The notes beneath the pieces are model-generated. The model saw nothing but the letters and a program-made list of their open reading frames with translations, was not told the origin of the DNA and did no database searches. Source: Leptolyngbya sp. PCC 6406 (GTDB taxonomy: Bacteria > Cyanobacteriota > Cyanobacteriia > Phormidesmidales > Phormidesmidaceae). Taken from it: a stretch of DNA of 64,000 nucleotides. This document shows positions 1 to 8,568 of this stretch, one piece after another. A program made the position numbers and the translations under genes. The DNA lies in the NCBI RefSeq assembly GCF_000332095.2, contig NZ_KI913949.1:437237-501236 (forward strand), read 5' to 3'. Positions within the stretch are counted from its first letter, which is position 1. Every line of letters starts with the position of its first letter.

Positions 1-111
1 GGCCGCGTAGAGCCCACCAAAACCACCGCCAATGATCACGACTCGATGGGGTGTCGTGGCCGCTGCGGGTGCTGTAGTTTCGGCCTGGGGACGGGTGAGG
101 AGATTAGTCAT
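1..111 (-). CDS. ndh: Type II NADH dehydrogenase (NDH-2), N-terminal fragment cut by window edge
   Basis: Reading leftward from an ATG at 111, 37 codons are open up to the window edge. After a short polar leader of about 22 residues comes VVIIGGGFGGLYAA, the GxGxxG nucleotide-binding fingerprint of the two-dinucleotide-binding flavoprotein family. The FGGL variant is typical of type II NADH:quinone oxidoreductases, which pass electrons from NADH to quinone at the membrane without pumping protons. Only the N-terminus is visible, so another FAD-dependent oxidoreductase of the same fold is possible. Confidence 0.7.
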   Translation of the reverse strand, partial: MTNLLTRPQAETTAPAAATTPHRVVIIGGGFGGLYAA

Positions 112-760
112 AGCCTTGAGGCGAGGGGAGAAGGATAATTGTAAATATTTCTTGCTTCCCCTAACCTTACACGACCAAGCTAGGCATAACTGCTCATGAC
201 TGACGGAATGCTACTGCAAGCGACGTAAGGTTCATTCATACAACTTGGAAGATTTTGGAAGATTACAGAGAACCGAGCCCGTTGACTGCTGGCTGAGGCG
301 TAAATACCCTAACCGTTCCATAGTGGTACACCTCGGCCCCTCACCGTTCGGCTGAGCGTGCGACTGAGCTCACGCCGAAGTCTCACCCCGAAGCCCTAGC
401 CCTCTCCCCTTGAGACAGGGGACCGGAAAACGTTGGACTGGTGCGACGATAGCGTGCTGTAGGGTGCATAACGCTAAGATATTGCTTCGCCTACGCGAAG
501 CAATGCACCGCAAGGATGTCATGCTCACCTATTTGCCAAGGCAGAGCCCCTTGTGTGTCCTGGAATCCCCTTTCATCCTTCTGCCCTCATCCTTCTGCCT
601 TGCGGTACTAGGGGACTAGGCAAGCTCTGTCCGGGTTGAAAAGTCTTTGATTTACTAAAAAGAGCAGCGTTTCTCGGTAAATTCAGGGGCATACTGGGAG
701 CGCAGGAGCATCCACTTGCAGTCATCCGTTGAGTAGCAGATCGGTTCGCTATCCGCATCT
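112..760. other. Repeat-bearing intergenic region between ndh and the histidine kinase
   Basis: This 649-bp gap between divergent genes holds no convincing gene. It contains a diverged reverse-oriented copy of the 143-bp IS630-like repeat (about 283-451), then a palindromic element with 'gtagggtgcata' and 'atgcaccgc' arms (about 458-520) that recurs near 10757 and 60383. A 69-codon ORF at 410-619 lies across these repeats and is not supported as a gene. Confidence 0.6.
283..451 (-). repeat. Diverged copy of the 143-bp IS630-like repeat (family A)
   Basis: Reverse-oriented and degenerate. It retains the terminal block with GGCGTAAATACCCTAACCG, the GTGAGGGGCCGAGGTG-like centre in reverse complement, and the other end with the reverse complement of TCGCACCAG. 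It is longer than the full copies because of an internal insertion around 345-395. The same insertion is in the copy at 30560-30751, so the two form a subfamily. Confidence 0.65.
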
Positions 761-2212
761 ATGTCTAATCCCCACCCTGAACCTGATTCCGTCACTGATT
801 CCATCACTGAATCTGAATACGATGAGCTAGCAACCTTAGCGGAGGCAGAATCCTTTGCCCTAGGGACCAAGTCGGTGCTAGCCCAGTTGCCGCTGTGGGA
901 GGCCAGTTTAGATATCGGCGACCCTGGTCACGAAGCTGCCCACCTCTTTGAGGGGGAGCCCACCCTACCGGGCATCATTCTGACGGATGGTAAACGCTCG
1001 GTGGGCATGCTATCTCGCCAGCGCTTTTTGGAATATTTGCTGCGGCCTAAGGGAATTGATCTATTTCTGGCCCAGCCCCTACGGGTGATGTATAGCTATG
1101 CCCGCCTGCCCCCCTTAGTCTTGGCTCACACCACACCGATTCTGGCGGCGGCGCAGTTGGTCTTGCGGCGACCCTTAGATCAACAGGGGGAACCCTTGGT
1201 GGTGACTTCCCCTCGGGGTGATCGGCTGGTCCATATTCATGACCTGAATCGTGCCCATTGGCAAATTCGCGGCATTGAAACCCAGGTGCGCTATGAACGG
1301 GTCCAGGCTCAAATGCTGCAAAGTGAGAAGATGGCAGCCCTGGGACGGTTGGTAGATGGGGTTTCCCATGAGATTTTGGACCCCCTTGGCTTTATCTGGG
1401 GAAATCTAGCCCATTTGGGCCGCTATTGTCAGCAGTTGTTGGACCTGATCGCAGTCTATGAAGAGTCGGTGACTCTCCCTTCTGAGGCGGTGGCCCTCCT
1501 GCGGGAGGATATTGAACTGGACTATCTGCAAGAGGATCTGCCCAACACCATTCGTAGTATTCAGGGGGGGGCCGATCGCCTCAAGCGGCTGGCACTCAGC
1601 CTGCAAAATTTTTGCCATATCGACGATATCTATCCCAAGCCGGCTGACCTGCACGAACTCTTAGATAGTGTGGTGCTATTGCTCAAGAGTCGTCTCACGA
1701 CCCAAATTGAAGTGGTGCGGGACTACGATCCGCTACCGCCTGTTACCTGTTTTGGGGGCCAGTTGAGCCAGGTGTTTATGAATATCCTCACCAATTGCCT
1801 AGATGCCCTCCTGGAGCGCACCAGTCGGCAAGATGCCTCTACTAATCCCTGGGAAGCAGCCCAGGATGGCCAGTCCCTGGAGGCGTTGGAGTCCCCTAAA
1901 ATCATCATTTCCACCAGTCTCTGTCGTCCTCCCCAGGAGTTGGCCAATCCCGGTCAACGCTGGATCTCGGTGGTGATTGCTGACAATGGGCCGGGGCTGT
2001 CCCCTGCGGCCCAAGAGGAGGTGCTGCGGTCTTTTTCCATTGAGAAGCGTCTGGAAAAGGAAACCCATCTGGCCATGAGCTATCGCATCATCACGGCCAA
2101 GCATGGGGGTCGGTTTTATGTGCGATCGCGCAGTTTCTCCGACCACGAGACGGCACCGGGCATCGGCACCGAATTTGAGATTCGTCTCCCCCTGTATCCC
2201 CAAGGAGATTAG
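761..2212 (+). CDS. Sensor histidine kinase with N-terminal CBS-like region
   Basis: The 483-residue protein has a complete transmitter. The H-box SEKMAALGRLVDGVSHEI carries the likely phospho-acceptor His203. The N-box NILTNCLDAL is near 341-350, the G1 box DNGPGL near 408, and the G2-like GIGTEFEIRLPL near the C-terminus. No membrane span is evident, so the protein is probably cytoplasmic. Residues about 45-180 look like a paired CBS-type sensory module (moderate inference from GIILTDGKRSVGMLSRQRFLEYL). No response regulator is adjacent, so its partner is unknown. The family autophosphorylates on His and transfers the phosphate to a receiver Asp. Confidence 0.85.
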   Translation: MSNPHPEPDSVTDSITESEYDELATLAEAESFALGTKSVLAQLPLWEASLDIGDPGHEAAHLFEGEPTLPGIILTDGKRSVGMLSRQRFLEYLLRPKGIDLFLAQPLRVMYSYARLPPLVLAHTTPILAAAQLVLRRPLDQQGEPLVVTSPRGDRLVHIHDLNRAHWQIRGIETQVRYERVQAQMLQSEKMAALGRLVDGVSHEILDPLGFIWGNLAHLGRYCQQLLDLIAVYEESVTLPSEAVALLREDIELDYLQEDLPNTIRSIQGGADRLKRLALSLQNFCHIDDIYPKPADLHELLDSVVLLLKSRLTTQIEVVRDYDPLPPVTCFGGQLSQVFMNILTNCLDALLERTSRQDASTNPWEAAQDGQSLEALESPKIIISTSLCRPPQELANPGQRWISVVIADNGPGLSPAAQEEVLRSFSIEKRLEKETHLAMSYRIITAKHGGRFYVRSRSFSDHETAPGIGTEFEIRLPLYPQGD

Positions 2213-2248
2213 GGTTTTCGGCGAACAGTTTTCGGCGAACAAGGGGCT

Positions 2249-2425
2249 TAGGGACTCGCGGAAAAATAAGGTACCCGCTGATCGGGCTTCGACTCCGCTC
2301 AGCCCTCGATCACTGAAGGTTGAGCGAAGTCGTAAGTCTTTCAGACAGGCTCCGCCAACGCGCTTGCGTCTCCCGAAGGGAGAAAACCTGGCCACCTGGC
2401 ACACCATTAATCCGCAGATCCCTAA
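2249..2425. repeat. Family D dispersed repeat, copy 1
   Basis: It starts TTAGGGACTCGCGG and ends CCGCAGATCCCTAA, which are imperfect inverted termini of about 14 bp. A second copy is at 28442-28592 and a truncated end is at 60336-60362. The right end overlaps the TAG stop codon (2422-2424, minus strand) of the ABC permease gene. Just upstream at 2213-2248 is a fragment (ttcggcgaacaaggggctta) resembling part of the 106-bp family B repeat. Confidence 0.75.
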
Positions 2426-3336
2426 TGCTTCCAGTTCTCTCGGCGCAGCAGGGGGTTAACCCATTCGTTTAGTCCTTCCCCCACCAGAGACAGGCCGGTC
2501 ACCATCAGCGTCAATGCCAGCCCTGGGAAAAGGGCCGTCCACCAGATGCCTGTGGGCAGGGCATCTAGGGCTTGACGAATATCGGCCCCCCACTCGGGGG
2601 TTTGCTCCGGTAGGCCCAACCCCAGAAATCCCAGCCCCCCCAGCACCAAAATGGCATCGGCGGCATTCAGGGTAAAGAGGACGGGCACACTCTGCACTAC
2701 GTTCAAAAACAGGTAACGACTCAGTACCGCCCAGGTGGAGGCTCCCATGGCCTGGGCCGCTTCAATGAATAGCTCCGTCTTGACGCTCACGGTATGGTTC
2801 CGCACCACCCGGTAGTACTGGGGCACATAGGCAATGCTGAGGGCCACCGCCGCATTCACCACCCCTCTACCCACGACAAAGGCCAGGGTCACCGACAGCA
2901 GCAGTCCCGGCAAGGTGTAGATGGTGTCCATAAAGAACAGCAGTACCCGGTCTAGCTTGCCCCCCAGATAGCCGCTGACCATGCCCAGGGGCACCCCCAC
3001 CACAACACTCATGGCGGTGGCCAGCAGCACCACCTGCCAAGCGGCGCGGGTGGCGAACAGAACCCGCGACAGCACATCGTATCCCTGGCGACTGGTGCCC
3101 AGCAGATGCTCCGCTGAGGGGGGCTGGTGGATGGGGTTACTCAGGGAGGTGGTGGGGTCTTGCAAAATGCCCCAGGCTTGGAGCGTGGGGGCCAAAAGTG
3201 CGATCGCAATAAAGAGCCCCGTAATCAGCACCCCCAACACCATAAATAGGACAGAAATATTTGCCCCCTGCCCCTTGGGCTTGAGCAATCGCAGCCAGGA
3301 TTTTTTCATTGCAGGGGAAGTATCGCTGGAAGCCAT
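2422..3336 (-). CDS. ABC transporter permease, peptide/nickel (DppC/OppC) type
   Basis: The 304-residue protein has an N-terminal transmembrane segment (about 31-53), then five more hydrophobic spans. Signatures are EHLLGTSRQGYDVLSRVLFATRAA and the EAA-type loop region EAAQAMGASTWAVLSRYLFLNVVQSVPV, followed by LGGLGFLGLGLPEQTPEWGADI, all typical of DppC-like permeases. In the family two permeases and two ATPases work with a periplasmic binding protein. None of the partners is adjacent, so it is a solitary permease. The substrate cannot be deduced. Its stop codon lies inside a dispersed repeat. Confidence 0.9.
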   Translation of the reverse strand: MASSDTSPAMKKSWLRLLKPKGQGANISVLFMVLGVLITGLFIAIALLAPTLQAWGILQDPTTSLSNPIHQPPSAEHLLGTSRQGYDVLSRVLFATRAAWQVVLLATAMSVVVGVPLGMVSGYLGGKLDRVLLFFMDTIYTLPGLLLSVTLAFVVGRGVVNAAVALSIAYVPQYYRVVRNHTVSVKTELFIEAAQAMGASTWAVLSRYLFLNVVQSVPVLFTLNAADAILVLGGLGFLGLGLPEQTPEWGADIRQALDALPTGIWWTALFPGLALTLMVTGLSLVGEGLNEWVNPLLRRENWKH

Positions 3337-3435
3337 GGCACAAATCCATCACAGGGCACCCCATTATCCCAGACTCCCCAAGTCCCCAACCACCCGGCAT
3401 TAAAATGACCAAAATGACCGGGCTAATCGCTGCCG

Positions 3436-3549
3436 CTCTCTAAAGAGAACTCAATGCTCAGGAGTCCTCTTTAAGAGGACGGTAGCTATGAGCGCCGGAA
3501 TTCCATTCCGGCGCAGGGTCGCAGCACTGAGGTGGACGAATGCCACCTC
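3436..3549. repeat. Multi-hairpin repeat, copy 1
   Basis: Successive inverted repeats: TCTCT/AGAGA (about 3437-3448), GTCCTCTT/AAGAGGAC (3464-3480), GCGCCGGAA/TTCCGGCGC (3492-3514) and GAGGTGG/CCACCTC (3529-3549). The second and third hairpins are joined by a GCTATGAGC linker. The same order and linker occur at 40410-40460 with different but still pairing stem bases, which points to a conserved structure. Confidence 0.65.
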
Positions 3550-3628
3550 ACTCTATAGGAGCCTGGGGCAGGTCGCCGGAGGCAGGATGTCATACTAAGG
3601 GGATGTTTGCACCGCACCTTGTCTGCCC

Positions 3629-6600
3629 ATGACGGCCTCCACCGACTTCCTTGCCCAGCTCAACCCCTCCCAACGCCGCGCCGTCGAGCATTTTTGCGGT
3701 CCTCTGTTGGTGGTAGCGGGGGCGGGTTCCGGCAAGACCCGCGCCCTCACCTTCCGTATTGCCAACCTGGTCCTGAACCACCGGGTAGACCCGGAAAACA
3801 TCCTGGCGGTCACCTTCACCAACAAAGCCGCCAAGGAAATGAAGGCCCGTATTGAGGTGCTCTTTGCCGAACAGGAAGCCCGCGCCAAACATGGCAAGGG
3901 ACTCTCAGCCCTACCGGAGTATGAGCAGACCAAACTGAAATCCCAGGTCTATAAAACCGTTACCAAATATCTGTGGATTGGCACCTTCCACGCCCTCTGC
4001 TCCCGCATTTTGCGGTTCGACATCGAGAAATATCAGCACCCCCTTGGTTATAAATGGACCAAAGAATTCTCGATTTTCGATGAATCCGACGCCCAGGGTT
4101 TAGTCAAAACCATCGTCACTAAAACCCTGAGTCTCGATGACAAGAAATTCAACCCCCGCTCCGTCCGCTACGCCATTAGCAACGCCAAGAACCAAAATTT
4201 CACCCCCGATGAATTTGAGCGCGATCAACCCAACTACCGGGGTCGGGTGATTGCCGATGTCTATCGCCACTACGAAAAGGCATTGGCGGAAAATAATGCC
4301 CTAGACTTTGATGATCTGATTCTGCTGCCGGTGAAACTGTTGCAGCAAAACGAACAGCTCCTAGCCTATTGGCACAAGCGTTTTCGTCACATTCTGGTAG
4401 ATGAGTACCAAGACACCAACCGCACCCAATATGATCTGATTCGCCTACTCTCCACCAACGGTGAAGATATTGAAAGCTTCAATAATTGGGAACACCGATC
4501 TACCTTTGTCGTAGGGGATGCGGACCAGTGCCTGCCGCCGGAAACCGAAATCCTCACGCCCCAGGGCCAAGTACCCATCCAATCGCTTCGGGTGGGGGAT
4601 GAGGTGCTGTCTACCCTAGGGCAACGGACGCTGCACTCGGCCAAGATCACCCAGATTAAAACAGGGCGATTTAGCGGGGTGTTGTGGTGTGTAAAAGTAG
4701 GCGATGGCCCGGAGCCGGTCTCTGACCATCGCACCCTACGCGGCACCCCCCACCACATTGTCCTAGCCCGTGTGGTGCCCCTAGAAAATCGCCACTACGT
4801 CTACCTGATGTTTCGGGAAGACCGGGGCTACCGCATTGGCATCACCACCGGGCAGCGCTCCAACGACTACGGCAAAAAGGAAATCGGCTTTAAGGTGCGG
4901 GTTGCTCAGGAAAATGCCGACAAGCTCTGGGTGCTCAAAGCCACTGATAGCTATGAAGAGGCTGCTTACTACGAAGCCTATTTTGCGGCCAAGTACGGCT
5001 TACCCACGATGGTTTTCCACAGCGTGGGGCGCAAGCTTAGCATTTCAGACGAAACCATCTTCAAGTTGTTTTCTGAACTGGACACGTTCACCAGGGCCGA
5101 AGCCCTCATGCAGGATTTTTGGCTGCACCCGGAGTTTCCCCATTACCGACCCCAAAATGGGCTGCGACGACAGACCATTAACCTGACTATGTTTGGGAAC
5201 GTCAGAAAGGAAAGACGCCCTCCCAAGGCTGACCATCGTATTCAGTGGTCCTCCAACCGGGCTGACATTGCTACCAATTTGACCGAGGCTGGATATCCTA
5301 TCCGGGCTGGTAAGTTGCCGGGTACCTACCGCTTTGAAACAGCGAGAGCTGCCTATCCCGAAGCGGTTTCCACCGTGAAAGCGGTGGCCCAGGCAGGACG
5401 ACTAGAGGTCCGCCGTCGCGCCCAGATTGACAGCGCAATCTATGATTTTTTGCCCCTGTCGCACCTTCATCCTGGGATGCGGGTGCTGGTGGACGTGGGG
5501 GGACATCTGGAGGAACAGGAAGTCACCCAGGTCTGGCAGGAGGAGTATGACGGTGAAGTCTATGACCTAGAGATCGATCGCAGCCATAGCTACGTCGCAG
5601 AGGGCATGCTTGTCCACAACTCCATCTACTCTTTTCGGGCGGCAGATTTTACCATTCTGATGAATTTTCAGAATGACTTTGGCGATGGCCTGCCGGACGA
5701 CGATACCCGCAGCATGGTCAAGCTGGAGGAAAACTATCGCTCCACCGCCAATATTCTAGAGGTGGCTAACCACCTGATTGAAAATAACACCGAGCGCATT
5801 GACAAAATTCTGCGGGCTACGCGGGGTGAGGGGGAACCCATTCTTTGCTACCGGGCGGAGGATGAAACCTATGAAGCGGATTTTGTGGTTACCCAAATCC
5901 GCAATTTAGAGACCCAACATCCAGAGCTGAACTGGGGCCATTTCGCTATTCTCTACCGCACCAATGCCCAGTCTCGGGCCTTTGAAGAAGTCCTGACCCG
6001 CTACAGTGTCCCTTACCAAGTCGTGGGGGGGCTGCGGTTCTACGATCGCCGCGAAATTAAGGATGTGCTGGCCTATCTACGCGCGATCGCAAATCCCGCC
6101 GACACCGTCAGCCTCAAGCGCGTGATCAACGTACCCCGCCGGGGGGTGGGCAAAGGCACCCTAGACAAACTGGACCAGGCCACCCAAACCCTGGGGGGCA
6201 TTCCCCTGTGGGAAATCCTCAGTGATGAAACCTCAGTCAAAACCCTGGCAGGGCGATCGGCCAAGGGAGTGCTGGAATTTGCCAACCTGATCAAGAAATA
6301 TCGAGCGCGACTGGATACCGCCAAGGGTTCCGAAATTATCCAAGAACTGCTGGAGGACTCAGGCTACATCCAGGATTTGCAACGGGAGGGCACCGACGAA
6401 GCCCTAGAGCGGGCGGGCAACGTGCAGGAACTCTACAACGCTGTCCTCCAATTTGAAGAAGATACAAACAATGAAGATTCCTCCCTGATTGCCTTCCTCG
6501 CCAATGCCTCCCTGGCCTCTGATCTGGATGATGTCCAGGAAGGCGGCAAGGCCGTCTCGCTGATGACGCTGCATTCCTCTAAGGGATTGGAATTTCCCGT

Positions 6601-7090
6601 CGTCTTTCTGGTGGGCTTAGAACAGGGCTTGTTTCCCAACTTCCGGTCTTTGGAAGACCCCGCCTCCGTTGAAGAAGAACGCCGTCTTTGCTATGTGGGC
6701 ATCACCCGCGCCCAGGAACGGCTGTTCATTTCCTATGCCCGCGCCCGTCGTCTCTACGGCACTCGGGAACCCGCCAGCCCTTCTCTGTTTTTGGCAGAAC
6801 TGCCCCCGGACTACATCACAACAAATGTAGGGGGAGGAATGCCCAAGCGTATGGCCACGCCCCTACGAGCGGCCCGCCATCAGCAGGAAACCAGTGCTCG
6901 ACCGGGGAGTGGAGCCCACGAGTCGGATTGGACAGCGGGGGATGTGGTGGTCCATCCCGCCTATGGAGCAGGGGAAGTCACCCATATTTTTGGGGCAGGC
7001 AACAAGATTTGCCTAGCGATTCAGTTTCCCGGCCAGGGTCGCAAGATTATTGACCCCAAGCTGACGAAACTCCAACGCGCCTCCCCCTAA
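3629..7090 (+). CDS. pcrA: PcrA/UvrD family DNA helicase containing an intein
   Basis: The 1153-residue precursor is a superfamily 1A 3'-5' helicase used in excision repair and replication restart. Walker A AGAGSGKT is at 30-37 and the DEYQDTN Walker B/Q motif begins at Asp258. Motif III is split: GDADQ ends at 300, and SIYSFRAAD resumes at 665. Motif VI is VGITRAQERLFISYAR. A C-terminal PcrA-type segment WTAGDVVVHPAYGAGEVTHIFG follows. Residues 301-664 are an intein. Removing it gives a 789-residue protein, normal for PcrA/UvrD. The reading frame is open throughout, so the intein should splice. It starts at the ATG before TASTDFLAQLNPSQRRAV. Confidence 0.95.
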   Translation: MTASTDFLAQLNPSQRRAVEHFCGPLLVVAGAGSGKTRALTFRIANLVLNHRVDPENILAVTFTNKAAKEMKARIEVLFAEQEARAKHGKGLSALPEYEQTKLKSQVYKTVTKYLWIGTFHALCSRILRFDIEKYQHPLGYKWTKEFSIFDESDAQGLVKTIVTKTLSLDDKKFNPRSVRYAISNAKNQNFTPDEFERDQPNYRGRVIADVYRHYEKALAENNALDFDDLILLPVKLLQQNEQLLAYWHKRFRHILVDEYQDTNRTQYDLIRLLSTNGEDIESFNNWEHRSTFVVGDADQCLPPETEILTPQGQVPIQSLRVGDEVLSTLGQRTLHSAKITQIKTGRFSGVLWCVKVGDGPEPVSDHRTLRGTPHHIVLARVVPLENRHYVYLMFREDRGYRIGITTGQRSNDYGKKEIGFKVRVAQENADKLWVLKATDSYEEAAYYEAYFAAKYGLPTMVFHSVGRKLSISDETIFKLFSELDTFTRAEALMQDFWLHPEFPHYRPQNGLRRQTINLTMFGNVRKERRPPKADHRIQWSSNRADIATNLTEAGYPIRAGKLPGTYRFETARAAYPEAVSTVKAVAQAGRLEVRRRAQIDSAIYDFLPLSHLHPGMRVLVDVGGHLEEQEVTQVWQEEYDGEVYDLEIDRSHSYVAEGMLVHNSIYSFRAADFTILMNFQNDFGDGLPDDDTRSMVKLEENYRSTANILEVANHLIENNTERIDKILRATRGEGEPILCYRAEDETYEADFVVTQIRNLETQHPELNWGHFAILYRTNAQSRAFEEVLTRYSVPYQVVGGLRFYDRREIKDVLAYLRAIANPADTVSLKRVINVPRRGVGKGTLDKLDQATQTLGGIPLWEILSDETSVKTLAGRSAKGVLEFANLIKKYRARLDTAKGSEIIQELLEDSGYIQDLQREGTDEALERAGNVQELYNAVLQFEEDTNNEDSSLIAFLANASLASDLDDVQEGGKAVSLMTLHSSKGLEFPVVFLVGLEQGLFPNFRSLEDPASVEEERRLCYVGITRAQERLFISYARARRLYGTREPASPSLFLAELPPDYITTNVGGGMPKRMATPLRAARHQQETSARPGSGAHESDWTAGDVVVHPAYGAGEVTHIFGAGNKICLAIQFPGQGRKIIDPKLTKLQRASP
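4529..5620 (+). mobile_element. Intein in the helicase gene (364 residues) with GIY-YIG-like insert
   Basis: It begins at Cys301 (CLPPETEILTPQGQVPIQSL, block A) and ends ...DRSHSYVAEGMLVHN with terminal His-Asn (block G). The +1 extein residue is Ser665. A block-B-like GTPHHIVLARV supplies the T-x-x-H, and a block-F-like YDGEVYDLEIDRSHSYVAEG is present. Between the splicing halves are about 230 residues, including HYVYLM...YRIGIT near 389-410 and SYEEAAYYEAYFAAKYG further on. These resemble the strands and the catalytic Glu helix of a GIY-YIG nuclease. That assignment is tentative. The insertion is in helicase motif III. Confidence 0.93.
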
Positions 7091-7242
7091 AACCTCGGAG
7101 GTCTAAGCTCGCTGGGGTGTAGACCCGTACCTCTGAGGTGGCAGTTTCGCCCTTCTGCAACCAGAAAGTCCTTACCTACAATCAAGCCATGGGATTCAGC
7201 CCTATTGCTGTCCATCCCTCGTTAGCCGGAGGCAAGAACACC

Positions 7243-8106
7243 ATGAATCAATTCAAAACCGTGGCGCTGTTGGGTCTACTGAGCGCCCTGCTGATTTCCA
7301 TCAGTTACAGCGTTTTAGGCGGCACCCTAGGCGCGATCGCGGGGATTGCCCTGGCCGCCGTCACCAACCTGGGAGCCTGGTACTACTCTGACCGCATTGC
7401 CTTGGCCGCCTATAGCGCCCAGCCCATCACGCCCCAGCAAGCGCCCGAACTCCACCGCATGGTTAAGCGTCTTGCTCAAAAAGCTGGGATTCCTACCCCA
7501 GCGGTGTATGTGATTCCCCAAGCATCGGCCAATGCCTTTGCCACCGGGCGCGACCCGCAACATGCCGCCGTCGCCGTCACCCAGGGCATTGTGGACATGC
7601 TCCCCGCTGATGAACTGGAGGGGGTCATCGCCCATGAACTCACCCACATTCTCAACCGAGATACCCTGACCCAGGCCGTCGCCGCCACCATCGCCGGGGC
7701 AATCTCCTTCCTGGCCCAAATCCTTAGCTATGCTATGTGGTTTGGTGGCGGCTCTCGGGACAATGAAGGGCAAAATCCCCTGGCGCTACTAGCGACAGTT
7801 CTCCTAGCCCCCATTGCCGCCACCGTGATTCAGTTGGGCATTTCCCGTACCCGCGAGTTTTCCGCCGATGCCGGAGCCGCCAAGCTGACGGGAAATCCCC
7901 AAGCCTTGGCCCGTGCCCTGCGCCGATTGGAGGCCGGAGCCCAGCGTGTTCCCATGGCTGGCAACCCCGCCTTTGCGCCTCTGATGATTGTGAATGGGCC
8001 GTCTAAACAGTTTCTCAGCAACCTCTTCGCCACCCACCCCGCCACCGATCAGCGCGTGGAGCGCCTGCTATCCATTGACGTAGCCCCCAGTTCCTCGCTG
8101 GTTTGA
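7243..8106 (+). CDS. htpX: HtpX-family membrane zinc metalloprotease
   Basis: The ATG at 7243 follows GGAGG at 7227-7232. An upstream in-frame start would add 35 residues of non-membrane sequence and is not preferred. The 287-residue protein begins with two transmembrane segments (MNQFKTVALLGLLSALLISISYSVLGG and following). The HELTH zinc motif is at 131-135, two more hydrophobic segments follow, and the third zinc ligand Glu is in SRTREFSADAGAA. HtpX is an M48B protease that degrades misfolded membrane proteins. The gene is followed at once by a strong terminator, so it is probably a single-gene unit. Confidence 0.93.
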   Translation: MNQFKTVALLGLLSALLISISYSVLGGTLGAIAGIALAAVTNLGAWYYSDRIALAAYSAQPITPQQAPELHRMVKRLAQKAGIPTPAVYVIPQASANAFATGRDPQHAAVAVTQGIVDMLPADELEGVIAHELTHILNRDTLTQAVAATIAGAISFLAQILSYAMWFGGGSRDNEGQNPLALLATVLLAPIAATVIQLGISRTREFSADAGAAKLTGNPQALARALRRLEAGAQRVPMAGNPAFAPLMIVNGPSKQFLSNLFATHPATDQRVERLLSIDVAPSSSLV

Positions 8107-8121
8107 TTCTTAGCCTCATCT

Positions 8122-8168
8122 CTGAATCATGGGCAGCACTAGTGCTGCCCATGATTCAGTTTTTCTTT
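8122..8168 (+). terminator. Rho-independent terminator of htpX
   Basis: A perfect 38-nt palindrome (CTGAATCATGGGCAGCACT and its reverse complement, 8122-8159) is followed by a T-rich tract from 8160. It begins 15 bases after the htpX stop. A long perfect stem with a U tract is the classical intrinsic terminator form. Confidence 0.85.
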
Positions 8169-8568
8169 TGCCAGCGAAAATTAGCGGTGTCTTGTAAGTA
8201 GATGGGCGCAATGATTTATAAGACCGGGCTTGCTCCTTGGGCTAGATGCTTGCGTCTCCCGGAGGGAGAAACCCCAACAGGAAGGTCAATGTAATTTGAC
8301 CCATCTACTGAGTTGCTTTGTTAGTTACTCTAGTAACCGTCCCTAGGATCCTCGTTAAAACCGCTACAGATTCCTGGGCCAGGGTTTAGGAAACTTTACA
8401 AAACATGGGATCTGGGGCACGATCTCAGAGATATAGCAAATGTCAATGCGTCCTAGCTACGGCATGATAGCCAGACTGGCTTGAAGCTAGAGTTTTCCCT
8501 GCGGCAAGACTCTGATTCTGAGCTTGGGGTTATCAGGGTGGCTTAGGGGCAGTTTGAGGGTTTTGGTC
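8169..8568. other. Intergenic region upstream of cruF
   Basis: No gene is seen. Around 8245-8285 there is a fragment (gcttgcgtctcccggaggg) matching internal sequence of the family D repeat near 2365. GTAGATGGG at about 8198 and CCCATCTAC at about 8300 can pair over roughly 100 bases, suggesting a repeat remnant. The cruF promoter probably lies nearer 8400-8560, but no boxes were certain. Confidence 0.45.

Noticed and set aside
410..619. 69-codon ORF upstream of the histidine kinase gene
   Set aside because: Lies across two dispersed repeats and has no protein-like features.
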